A stretch of DNA of 64,000 nucleotides from assembly GCF_026262505.1 (NCBI RefSeq), contig NC_067208.1, forward strand, positions 9,309,962-9,373,961. Reading direction: 5' to 3'. Below the pieces are notes generated by a model. The model searched no databases. It saw only the letters and a list, made by a program, of their open reading frames with translations, and was not told where the DNA came from. Source of the stretch: Trichomonas vaginalis G3. Its lineage: Eukaryota > Parabasalia > Trichomonadida > Trichomonadidae. Of the stretch, positions 18,691 to 33,600 are shown one piece after another. The position numbers were made by a program, and so were the translations under genes. How positions within the stretch are numbered: position 1 is the first letter of the stretch; every line of letters begins with the position of its first letter.

Positions 18691-20045
18691 GTAACAACTT
18701 ATGAGATAATAAATTTTATGATATCGTTTGAAAAAATATTGTATTTGTTGATAGCAGTTGGAAACACTATGTATCTATTGATAGCACTTGAATTCTTAAT
18801 TAATTTGTTGATATCAATTGTAAACATAATGTATCTATTGATATCAGTTGTAAACATAATTTATTTATTGATATCACTTGAATATTTAATCTATTTTATT
18901 GATATCATTTGGAAACATTATGTATCTATTGATACCATGTGAATATTTAATCGATTTGTTGATATCACTTGAATATTTAATCTATTTTGTTGATATCATT
19001 TGGAAACATAATGTATCTATTGATATCAGTTGTAAACATAATTTATCTGTTGATATCACTTGAATACTTAATCTATTTTGTTGATATCATTTGGAAACAT
19101 AATGTATCTATTGATATCAGTTGTAAACATAATTTATTTGTTGATATCACTTGAATACTTAATCTATTTTGTTGATATCATTTTGAAACATAATGTATCT
19201 ATTGATACCATGTGAATATTTAATCGATTTGTTGATATCACTTGAATACTTAATCTATTTTGTTGATATCATTTGGAAACATAATGTATCTATTGATATC
19301 AGTTGTAAACATAATTTATTTGTTGATATCACTTGAATACTTAATCTATTTTGTTGATATCATTTGGAAACATAATGTATCTATTGATACCATGTGAATA
19401 TTTAATCGATTTGTTGATATCACTTGAATACTTAATCTATTTTGTTGATATCATTTGGAAACATAATGTATCTATTGATATCAGTTGTAAACATAATTTA
19501 TTTGTTGATATCACTTGAATATTTAATCTATTTTGTTGATATCATTTGGAAACATTATGTATCTATTAGTATCACTTGAAGAGATAACCTATTTTATATT
19601 ATCATTTGAAGATATCATATATATAATTCAATCATTTGACATATTAATTCATCTGATAATATTCCTTGAATATATAATGAATTTGTTAATATCACTTGAA
19701 CAATTAATGAAATACTTGATATTATTTGAAATATTAATACATTTGCTAATATCATCAAAACTGATATCTATTTGTTGATTTCCTTCGAAGAAAAAATGAA
19801 TCATTTGATATCATTTGAAGAGATAAGGAATTATTTGATATCATTTGAACTCATTTTCTATTTTTTGATGTCAGTTGAAGATATTATATATTTGTTGAAA
19901 TCATTTGAAAACATGATTTTGTTGATATAATTGGAATTTATAGTATAGTGGTTGAGATTAATTGAAGAATTAATTGAATTTTTGATCTCAGATGATGAGA
20001 TTCACGATAGCAGATGAATTAATATGTCAAATGATTGAATTATAT
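18690..20045. repeat. Diverged 30-bp satellite layer
   Basis: Tandem units of 30 bp (sometimes 31) built around TTGATATCA, in a three-unit cycle of TTGATATCATTTGGAAAC, TTGATATCAGTTGTAAAC and TTGATATCACTTGAATAC types. Identity between units falls towards both sides, and by 19.6-20.0 kb units are irregular. It shares the 30-bp period and the GATATCA core with the main satellite that follows. Confidence 0.9.
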
Positions 20046-23000
20046 ATATGATGAATGGATTCTCGATAGGATGATATCAGATGATGAAATTATCGATATG
20101 ATAATATCCGATGTTGGCTTTCTGGATATGATCATATGAGATGATTGCTTTCCCGATACGATGATATGAGGTGAATGGATTCTCGATATGATGATATCAG
20201 ATAATTGCATTCTCCATCTGATGATATGAGGTGAAGGGATTCTCGATATGATGATATCTGTTGTTGGCATTCTCGATAAAATCATAGGAAATGATGAGAT
20301 TCTCGATAATATCATATGAGATGATGAGATTCTCGATTTGATCATATAGGATCTTAGAATTCTCGATATGATGATATCAAATGATGGCTTTCCCGATATG
20401 GTCATATTTGATGATGAGATTCTCGATATGATCATATTCGTTGAATGGATTCTCGATATGATGATATCAGTTGAAGGGATTCTCGATATGATGATATCAA
20501 ATGATGGCTTTCTCGATATGATCATATCAGATGATTGCTTTCCCGATACGATGATATGAGATGAATGGATTCTCGATATGATGATATCAGATGAATGGAT
20601 TCTCGATATGATGATATCAGATGATGAGATTCTCGATATGATCATATTAGTTGAATGGATTCTCGATATGATCATATCAGATGATGAGATTCTCGATATC
20701 ATCATATCAGATGATGAGATTCTCGATATGATGATATCAGTTGAAGGGATTCTCGATATGATGATATCAAATGATGGCTTTCTGGATATGATCATATTAG
20801 TTGAATGGATTCTCGATATGATCATATCAGATGATGAGATTCTCGATATGATCATATCAGATGATGAGATTCTCGATATGATGATATCAGATGAATGGAT
20901 TCTCGATATGATGATATCAGATGAATGGATGCTCGATGTGATCATATCAGATGAATGGATTCTCGATATGATCATATCAGATGAATGGATTCTCGATATG
21001 ATCATATCAGATGATGAGATTCTCGATATCATCATATCAGATGATGAGATTCTCGATATGATGATATCAGATGAATGGATTCTCGATATGATGATATCAG
21101 TTGAAGGGATTCTCGATATGATGATATCAAATGATGGCTTTCTCGATATGATCATATTAGTTGAATGGATTCTCGATATGATCATATCAGATGATGAGAT
21201 TCTCGATATGATCATATCAGATGATGAGATTCTCGATATGATGATATCAGATGAATGGATTCTCGATATGATGATATCAGTTGAATGGATTCTCGATATG
21301 ATGATATCAGATGATGAGATTCTCGATATGATCATATCAGATGATGAGATTCTCGATATGATGATATCAGTTGAAGGGATTCTCGATATGATGATATCAA
21401 ATGATGGCTTTCTCGATATGATCATATCAGATGATGAGATTCTCGATATGATGATATCAGATGAATGGATTCTCGATATGATGATATCAGTTGAAGGGAT
21501 TCTCGATATGATCATATCAGATGAATGGATTCTCGATATGATCATATTAGTTGAATGGATTCTCGATATGATCATATCAGATGATGAGATTCTCGATATG
21601 ATCATATCAGATGATGAGATTCTCGATATGATGATATCAGATGAATGGATTCTCGATATGATGATATCAAATGATGGCTTTCTCGATATGATCATATCAG
21701 ATGATTGCTTTCCCGATACGATGATATGAGATGAATGGATTCTCGATATGATGATATCAGATGAATGGATTCTCGATATGATGATATCAGATGAATGGAT
21801 TCTCGATATGATCATATTAGTTGAATGGATTCTCGATATGATCATATCAGATGATGAGATTCTCGATATCATCATATCAGATGATGAGATTCTCGATATG
21901 ATGATATCAGATGAATGGATTCTCGATATGATGATATCAGTTGAAGGGATTCTCGATATGATGATATCAAATGATGGCTTTCTCGATATGATCATATCAG
22001 ATGATTGCTTTCCCGATACGATGATATGAGATGAATGGATTCTCGATATGATGATATCAGATGAATGGATTCTCGATATGATGATATGTGATGATGAGAT
22101 TCTCGATATGATCATATTAGTTGAATGGATTCTCGATATGATGATATCAGATGATGAGATTCTCGATATGATCATATCAGATGATGAGATTCTCGATATG
22201 ATGATATCAGTTGAAGGGATTCTCGATATGATGATATCAAATGATGGCTTTCTCGATATGATCATATCAGATGATGAGATTCTCGATATGATGATATCAG
22301 ATGAATGGATTCTCGATATGATGATATCAGTTGAAGGGATTCTCGATATGATCATATCAGATGAATGGATTCTCGATATGATCATATTAGTTGAATGGAT
22401 TCTCGATATGATCATATCAGATGATGAGATTCTCGATATGATCATATCAGATGATGAGATTCTCGATATGATGATATCAGATGAATGGATTCTCGATATG
22501 ATGATATCAGTTGAAGGGATTCTCGATATGATCATATCAGATGAATGGATTCTCGATATGATCATATTAGTTGAATGGATTCTCGATATGATCATATCAG
22601 ATGATGAGATTCTCGATATGATCATATCAGATGATGAGATTCTCGATATGATGATATCAGATGAATGGATTCTCGATATGATGATATCAGATGAATGGAT
22701 TCTCGATATGATCATATTAGTTGAATGGATTCTCGATATGATCATATCAGATGATGAGATTCTCGATATCATCATATCAGATGATGAGATTCTCGATATG
22801 ATCATATTCGTTGAATGGATTCTCGATATGATGATATCAGTTGAAGGGATTCTCGATATGATGATATCAAATGATGGCTTTCTGGATATGATCATATGAG
22901 ATGATTGCTTTCCCGATACGATGATATGAGATGAATGGATTCTCGATATGATGATATCAGATGAATGGATTCTCGATATGATGATATCAGATGAATGGAT

Positions 23001-26000
23001 TCTCGATATGATCATATTAGTTGAATGGATTCTCGATATGATGATATCAGATGAATGGATTCTCGATATGATCATATTAGTTGAATGGATTCTCGATATG
23101 ATCATATCAGATGATGAGATTCTCGATATGATCATATCAGATGATGAGATTCTCGATATGATGATATCAGATGAATGGATTCTCGATATGATGATATCAG
23201 ATGAATGGATTCTCGATATGATCATATCAGATGAATGGATTCTCGATATGATCATATCAGATGATGAGATTCTCGATATGATGATATCAGATGAATGGAT
23301 TCTCGATATGATCATATTAGTTGAATGGATTCTCGATATGATGATATCAGATGATGAGATTCTCGATATGATGATATCAGATGATGAGATTCTCGATATG
23401 ATCATATCAGATGAACGGATTCTCGATATGATCATATCAGATGATGAGATTCTCGATATGATCATATTAGTTGAATGGATTCTCGATATGATCATATCAG
23501 ATGATGAGATTCTCGATATGATGATATCAGATGATGAGATTCTCGATATGATGATATGAGATGAATGGATTCTCGATATGATGATATCAGATGAATGGAT
23601 TCTCGATATGATGATATGTGATGATGAGATTCTCGATATGATGATATCAGATGATGAGATTCTCGATATGATCATATCAGATGAATGGATTCTCGATATG
23701 ATCATATCAGATGAATGGATTCTCGATATGATCATATCAGATGATGAGATTCTCGATATGATGATATCAGATGATGAGATTCTCGATATGATGATATCAG
23801 ATGAATGGATTCTCGATATGATCATATTAGTTGAATGGATTCTCGATATGATCATATCAGATGATGAGATTCTCGATATGATCATATCAGATGATGAGAT
23901 TCTCGATATGATCATATCAGATGAATGGATTCTCGATATGATGATATCAGATGAATGGATTCTCGATATGATCATATCAGATGATGAGATTCTCGATATG
24001 ATCATATTAGTTGAATGGATTCTCGATATGATCATATCAGATGAATGGATTCTCGATATGATGATATAGGATCTTAGGATTCTCGATATGATGATATCAA
24101 ATGATGGCTTTCCCGATATGATCATATCCGATGATGAGATTCTCGATATGATGATATCAGATGAATGGATTCTCGATGTGATCATATCAGATGATGAGAT
24201 TCTCGATATGATGATATCAGATGAATGGATTCTCGATATGATCATATCAGATGATGAGATTCTCGATATGATGATATCAGATGATGAGATTCTCGATATG
24301 ATGATATCAGATGATGAGATTCTCGATATGATGATATCAGATGAATGGATTCTCGATATGATTATATCAGATGATGAGATTCTCGATATGATGATATCAG
24401 ATGAATGGATTCTCGATATGATCATATCAGATGATGAGATTCTCGATATGATCATATTAGTTGAATGGATTCTCGATATGATCATATCAGATGATGAGAT
24501 TCTCGATATGATCATATTAGTTGAATGGATTCTCGATATGATCATATCAGATGATGAGATTCTCGATATGATGATATAGGATCTTAGGATTCTCGATATG
24601 ATGATATCAGATGAATGGATTCTCGATATGATGATATCAGATGAATGGATTCTCGATATGATGATATGTGATGATGAGATTCTCGATATGATCATATTAG
24701 TTGAATGGATTCTCGATATGATGATATCAGATGATGAGATTCTCGATATGATCATATCAGATGATGAGATTCTCGATATGATCATATTAGTTGAATGGAT
24801 TCTCGATATGATCATATCAGATGATGAGATTCTCGATATGATGATATCAGATGAATGGATTCTCGATATGATGATATCAGATGATGAGATTCTCGATATG
24901 ATCATATTAGTTGAATGGATTCTTGATATGATCATATGAGATGAATGGATTCTCGATATGATGATATAGGATCTTAGGATTTTCGATATGATGATATCAA
25001 ATGATGGCTTTCCCGATATGATCATATTAGTTGAATGGATTCTCGATATGATCATATCCGATGATGAGATTCTCGATATGATGATATCAGATGAATGGAT
25101 TCTCGATATGATGATATCAGATGAATGGATTCTCGATATGATTATATGTGATGATGAGATTCTCGATATGATCATATTCCTTGAATGGATTCTCGATATG
25201 ATGATATCAGATGATGAGATTCTCGATATGATTATATGTGATGATGAGATTCTCGATATCATCATATCAGATGAACGGATTCTCGATATGATCATATTAG
25301 TTGAATGGATTCTTGGTATGATCATATGAGATGAATGGATTCTCGATATGATGATATCAAATGATGGCTTTCCCGATATGATCATATTTGATGATGAGAT
25401 TCTCGATATGATGATATCAGATGAATGGATTCTCGATATGATGATATCAGATGATGAGATTCTCGATATGATGATATCAGATGAATGGATTCTCGATATG
25501 ATGATATCAGATGATGAGATTCTCGATATGATGATATCAGATGATGAGATTCTCGATATGATCATATCAGATGAATGGATTCTCGATATGATCATATCAG
25601 ATGATGAGATTCTCGATATGATGATATCAGATGATGAGATTCTCGATATGATCATATCAGATGAATGGATTCTCGATATGATCATATCAGATGAATGGAT
25701 TCTCGATATGATCATATCAGATGATGAGATTCTCGATATGATCATATCAGATGATGAGATTCTCGATATGATGATATCAGATGATGAGATTCTCGATATG
25801 ATTATATGTGATGATGAGATTCTCGATATCATCATATCAGATGAACGGATTCTCGATATGATCATATTAGTTGAATGGATTCTCGATATGATCATATGAG
25901 ATGAATGGATTCTCGATATGATGATATCAGATGAATGGATTCTCGATATGATGATATCAAATGATGGCTTTCCCGATATGATCATATTTGATGATGAGAT

Positions 26001-27605
26001 TCTCGATATGATGATATCAGATGAATGGATTCTCGATGTGATCATATTTGATGATGAGATTCTCGATATGATCATATCAGATGATGAGATTCTCGATATG
26101 ATCATATCAGATGATGAGATTCTCGATATCATCATATCAGATGATGAGATTCTCGATATGATGATATCAGATGATGAGATTCTCGATATGATGATATCAG
26201 ATGATGAGATTCTCGATATGATGATATCAGATGAATGGATTCTCGATATGATGATATCAGATGATGAGATTCTCGATATGATGATATCAGATGATGAGAT
26301 TCTCGATATGATCATATCAGATGAATGGATTCTCGATATGATCATATCAGATGAATGGATTCTCGATATGATCATATCAGATGATGAGATTCTCGATATG
26401 ATGATATCAGTTGAAGGGATTCTCGATATGATGATATCAAATGATGGCTTTCTCGATATGATCATATCAGATGATGAGATTCTCGATATGATGATATCAG
26501 ATGAATGGATTCTCGATATGATGATATGTGATGATGAGATTCTCGATATGATCATATTAGTTGAATGGATTCTCGATATGATGATATCAGATGATGAGAT
26601 TCTCGATATGATCATATCAGATGATGAGATTCTCGATATGATGATATCAGATGATGAGATTCTCGATATGATGATATCAGATGATGAGATTCTCGATATG
26701 ATCATATCAGATGAACGGATTCTCGATATGATGATATCAGATGAATGGATTCTTGATGTGATCATATTTGATGATGAGATTCTCGATATGATGATATCAG
26801 ATGAATGGATTCTCGATATGATCATATCAGATGATGAGATTCTCGATATGATCATATCAGATGATGAGATTCTCGATATGATGATATCAGATGATGAGAT
26901 TCTCGATATGATGATATCAGATGATGAGATTCTCGATATGATGATATCAGATGAATGGATTCTCGATATGATGATATCAGATGATGAGATTCTCGATATG
27001 ATGATATCAGATGATGAGATTCTCGATATGATCATATCAGATGAATGGATTCTCGATATGATCATATCAGATGAATGGATTCTCGATATGATCATATCAG
27101 ATGATGAGATTCTCGATATGATGATATCAGATGATGAGATTCTCGATATGATGATATCAGATGAATGGATTCTCGATATGATCATATTAGTTGAATGGAT
27201 TCTCGATATGATCATATCAGATGATGAGATTCTCGATATGATCATATCAGATGATGAGATTCTCGATATGATCATATCAGATGATGAGATTCTCGATATG
27301 ATGATATCAGATGAATGGATTCTCGATATGATCATATCAGATGATGAGATTCTCGATATGATCATATTAGTTGAATGGATTCTCGATATGATCATATCAG
27401 ATGAATGGATTCTCGATATGATGATATAGGATCTTAGGATTCTCGATATGATGATATCAAATGATGGCTTTCCCGATATGATCATATCAGATGATGAGAT
27501 TCTCGATATGATGATATTAGATGAATGGATTCTCGATGTGATCATATCAGATGATGAGATTCTCGATATGATGATATCAGATGAATGGATTCTCGATATG
27601 ATCAT
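20040..27605 (-). other. 2,521-codon open frame inside satellite, doubtful gene
   Basis: A minus-strand frame with no stop for 7.5 kb, coding decapeptides such as IISRISSSDM, IISRIHSSDI and ISGKPSFDII. All monomer types are stop-free in this frame, whereas some types stop the plus frame. There is no leader, non-repeat N-terminus or conserved C-terminus, the start is arbitrary, and composition is limited to a few residues. The openness follows from a 30-bp period that keeps frame. It is kept as a low-confidence possibility. Confidence 0.15.
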
Positions 27606-30600
27606 ATCAGATGATGAGATTCTCGATATGATGATATCAGATGATGAGATTCTCGATATGATGATATCAGATGATGAGATTCTCGATATGATGATATCAG
27701 ATGAATGGATTCTCGATATGATGAATATTGATGAATGGATTCTCGATATGATGATATCAGATGATGAGATTCTCGATATGATGATATCAGATGAATGAGA
27801 TTCTCGATATGATGATATCAGATGAATGGATTCTCGATATGATGATATCAGATGATGAGATTCTCGATATGATTATATGTGATGATGAGATTCTCGATAT
27901 GATGATATCAGATGAATGGATTCTCGATATGATCATATCAGATGATGAGATTCTCGATATGATTTAAGTGATGAGAGATTCTCGATATGATCATATCAGA
28001 TGATGAGATTCTCGATATGATGATATCAGATGAATGATTCTCGATATGATATATCAGATGATGAGATTCTCGATATGATGATATAGTGATAGGATTCTCG
28101 ATATGATCATATCAATGATGGATTCTCGATATGATCATATCAGATGATGAGATTCTCGATATGATGATATCAGATGAAGGATTCTCGATATGATCATATC
28201 AGATGATGAGATTCTCGATATGATGATATCAGATGAATGGATTCTCGATATGATCATATCAGATGATGAGATTCTCGATATGATCATATCAGATGATGAG
28301 ATTCTCGATATGATCATATCAATGATGGATTCTCGATATGATCATATTGATGATGAGATTCTCGATATGATGATATCAGATGAATGGATTCTCGATGTGA
28401 TCATATGATGAATGAGATTCTCGATATGATGATATCAGATGAATGGATTCTCGATATGATCATATCATGATGAGATTCTCGATATGATGATATCAGATGA
28501 TGAGATTCTCGATATGATCATATCAGATGATGAGATTCTCGATATGATGATATCAGATGAATGATTCTCGATATGATGATATCAGATGATGGATTCTCGA
28601 TATGATGATATCAGATGATGAGATTCTCGATATGATGATATCAGATGAATGGATTCTCGATATGATCATATCAGATGATGAGATTCTCGATATGATGATA
28701 TGTGATGATGAGATTCTCGATATGATCATATCGATGAATGGATTCTCGATATGATGATATCAGATGATGAGATTCTCGATATGATTTATGTGAAGATGGA
28801 TTCTCGATATGATCATATCAGATGATGAGATTCTCGATATGATCATATCAGTGAATGGATTCTCGATATGATCATATCAGATGATGAGATTCTCGATATG
28901 ATGATATGGATCAGATTCTCGATATGATGATATCAATGATGGCTTTCCGATATGATCATAGATGATGAGATTCTCGATATGATAATATCAGATGAATGGA
29001 TTCTCGATGTGATCATATTTGATGATGAGATTCTCGATATGATGATATCAGATGATGAGATTCTCGATATGATCATATCAGATGATGAGATTCTCGATAT
29101 GATGATATCAGATGATGAGATTCTCGATATGATGATATCAGATGATGAGATTCTCGATATGATGATATCAGATGAATGGATTCTCGATATGATCATATCA
29201 GATGATGAGATTCTCGATATGATCATATCAGATGAAAGGATTCTCGATATGATCATATCAGATGAATGGATTCTCGATATGATCATATCAGATGATGAGA
29301 TTCTCGATATGATCATATCAAATGATGGCTTTCGATATGATCATATGATGATGAGATTCTCGATATGATGATATCAGATGAATGGATTCTCGATATGATC
29401 ATATGATGATGATTCTCGATATGATCATATCAGATGATGAGATTCTCGATATGATGATATCAGATGATGAGATTCTCGATATGATGATATCAGATGAATG
29501 GATTCTCGATATGATGATATCAGATGAATGGATTCTCGATATGATCATATCAGATGATGAGATTCTCGATATGATCATATTAGTTGAATGGATTCTCGAT
29601 ATGATCATATCAGATGATGAGATTCTCGATATGATCATATCAGATGAACGGATTCTCGATATGATGATATCAGATGAATGGATTCTCGATGTGATCATAT
29701 TTGATGATGAGATTCTCGATATGATGATATCAGATGATGAGATTCTCGATATGATGATATTAGTTGGATGGATTCTTGGTATGATCATATGAGATGAATG
29801 GATTCTCGATATGATGATATCAAATGATGGCTTTCCCGATATGATCATATTTGATGATGAGATTCTCGATATGATGATATCAGATGAATGGATTCTCGAT
29901 GTGATCATATTTGATGATGAGATTCTCGATATGATCATATCAGATGATGAGATTCTCGATATGATCATATCAGATGAATGGATTCTCGATATGATGATAT
30001 CAGATGATGAGATTCTCGATATGATGATATCAGATGATGAGATTCTCGATATGATCATATCAGATGAATGGATTCTCGATATGATCATATCAGATGATGA
30101 GATTCTCGATATGATGATATCAGATGAATGGATTCTCGATATGATGATATCAGATGATGAGATTCTCGATATGATGATATCAGATGAATGGATTCTCGAT
30201 ATGATGATATCAGATGATGAGATTCTCGATATGATGATATCAGATGATGAGATTCTCGATATGATCATATCAGATGAATGGATTCTCGATATGATCATAT
30301 CAGATGAATGGATTCTCGATATGATGATATCAGATGATGAGATTCTCGATATGATCATATCAGATGATGAGATTCTCGATATGATGATATCAGATGATGA
30401 GATTCTCGATATGATTATATGTGATGATGAGATTCTCGATATCATCATATCAGATGAACGGATTCTCGATATGATCATATTAGTTGAATGGATTCTCGAT
30501 ATGATCATATGAGATGAATGGATTCTCGATATGATGATATCAGGAATAGGATTCTCGATATGATGATATCAGATGATGGATTCTCGATATGATCATATGA

Positions 30601-33600
30601 TGATGAGATTCTCGATATGATGATATCAGATGAATGGATTCTCGATGTGATCATATCAGATGATGAGATTCTCGATATGATGATATCAGATGATGAGATT
30701 CTCGATATGATGATATCAGATGATGAGATTCTCGATATGATGATATCAGATGATGAGATTCTCGATATGATGATATCAGATGAATGGATTCTCGATATGA
30801 TGATATCAGATGATGAGATTCTCGATATGATGATATCAGATGATGAGATTCTCGATATGATCATATCAGATGAATGGATTCTCGATATGATCATATCAGA
30901 TGATGAGATTCTCGATATGATCATATTAGTTGAATGGATTCTCGATATGATCATATCAGATGATGAGATTCTCGATATGATCATATCAGATGATGAGATT
31001 CTCGATATGATCATATCAGATGATGAGATTCTCGATATGATGATATCAGATGAATGGATTCTCGATATGATCATATTAGTTGAATGGATTCTCGATATGA
31101 TCATATCAGATGATGAGATTCTCGATATGATCATATCAGATGATGAGATTCTCGATATGATGATATCAGATGAATGGATTCTCGATATGATGATATCAGA
31201 TGAATGGATTCTCGATATGATCATATCAGATGATGAGATTCTCGATATGATCATATTAGTTGAATGGATTCTCGATATGATCATATCAGATGAATGGATT
31301 CTCGATATGATGATATAGGATCTTAGGATTCTCGATATGATGATATCAAATGATGGCTTTCCCGATATGATCATATTTGATGATGAGATTCTCGATATGA
31401 TGATATCAGATGAATGGATTCTCGATGTGATCATATGAGATGAAGATTCTCGATATGATGATATCAGATGAATGGATTCTCGATATGATATATCAGATGA
31501 TGAGATTCTCGATATGATGATATCAGATGATGAGATTCTCGATATGATGATATCAGATGATGAGATTCTCGATATGATGATATCAGATGAATGGATTCTC
31601 GATATGATGATATCAGATGAATGGATTCTCGATATGATCATATCAGATGATGAGATTCTCGATATGATGATATCAGATGAATGGATTCTCGATATGATCA
31701 TATCAGATGATGAGATTCTCGATATGATTATATGTGATGATGAGATTCTCGATATGATCATATATCGTTGAATGGATTCTCGATATGATCATATCAGATG
31801 ATGAGATTCTCGATATGATTATATGTGATGATGAGATTCTCGATATCATATATCAGATGATGAGATTCTCGATATGATCATATAGTTGAATGGATTCTCG
31901 ATATGATCATATCAGATGATGAGATTCTCGATATGATGATATAATCTATAGGATTCTCGATATGATGATATCAAATGATGGTTTTCCCGATATGATCATA
32001 TTTGATGATGAGATTCTCGATATGATAATATCAGATGATGGATTCTCGATGTGATCAGATTTGATGAGAGATTCTCGATATGATGATATCAGATGATGAG
32101 ATTCTCGATATGATCATATCAGATGATGAGATTCTCGATATGATGATATCAGATGATGAGATTCTCGATATGATGATATCAGATGATGAGATTCTCGATA
32201 TGATGATATCAGATGAATGGATTCTCGATATGATCATATCAGATGATGAGATTCTCGATATGATCATATCAGATGAATGGATTCTCGATATGATCATATC
32301 AGATGAATGGATTCTCGATATGATCATATCAGATGATGAGATTCTCGATATGATCATATCAAATGATGGCTTTCCCGATATGATCATATTTGATGATGAG
32401 ATTCTCGATATGATGATATCAGATGAATGGATTCTCGATGTGATCATATTTGATGATGAGATTCTCGATATGATCATATCAGATGATGAGATTCTCGATA
32501 TGATGATATCAGATGATGAGATTCTCGATATGATGATATCAGATGAATGGATTCTCGATATGATGATATCAGATGAATGGATTCTCGATATGATCATATC
32601 AGATGATGAGATTCTCGATATGATGATATCAGATGAATGGATTCTCGATATGATCATATCAGATGATGAGATTCTCGATATGATCATATCAGATGAACGG
32701 ATTCTCGATATGATATATCAGATGATGAGGATTCTCGATGTGATCATATTTGATGATGAGATTCTCGATATGATGATATCAGATGATGAGATTCTCGATA
32801 TGATGATATCAGATGATGAGATTCTCGATATGATGATATCAGATGATGAGATTCTCGATATGATGATATCAGATGAATGGATTCTCGATATGATGATATC
32901 AGATGATGAGATTCTCGATATGATGATATCAGATGATGGATTCTCGATATGATCATATCGTGAATGGATTCTCGATATGATCATATCAGATGATGAGATT
33001 CTCGATATGATTATATGTGATGATGAGATTCTCGATATGATGATATCAGATGATGGATTCTCGATATGATGATATCAGATGAATGGATTCTCGATATGAT
33101 CATATCAGATGATGAGATTCTCGATATGATCATATTAGTTGAATGGATTCTCGATATGATCATATCAGATGAATGGATTCTCGATATGATGATATAGGAT
33201 CTTAGGATTCTCGATATGATGATATCAAATGATGGCTTTCCCGATATGATCATATTTGATGAATGGATTCTCGATATGATGATATCAGATGAATGGATTC
33301 TCGATATGATCATATCAGATGATGAGATTCTCGATATGATGATATCAGATGATGAGATTCTCGATATGATGATATCAGATGATGAGATTCTCGATATGAT
33401 GATATCAGATGAATGGATTCTCGATATGATGATATCAGATGAATGGATTCTCGATATGATCATATCAGATGATGAGATTCTCGATATGATGATATCAGAT
33501 GAATGGATTCTCGATATGATCATATCAGATGATGAGATTCTCGATATGATTATATGTGATGATGAGATTCTCGATATGATCATATTCGTTGAATGGATTC

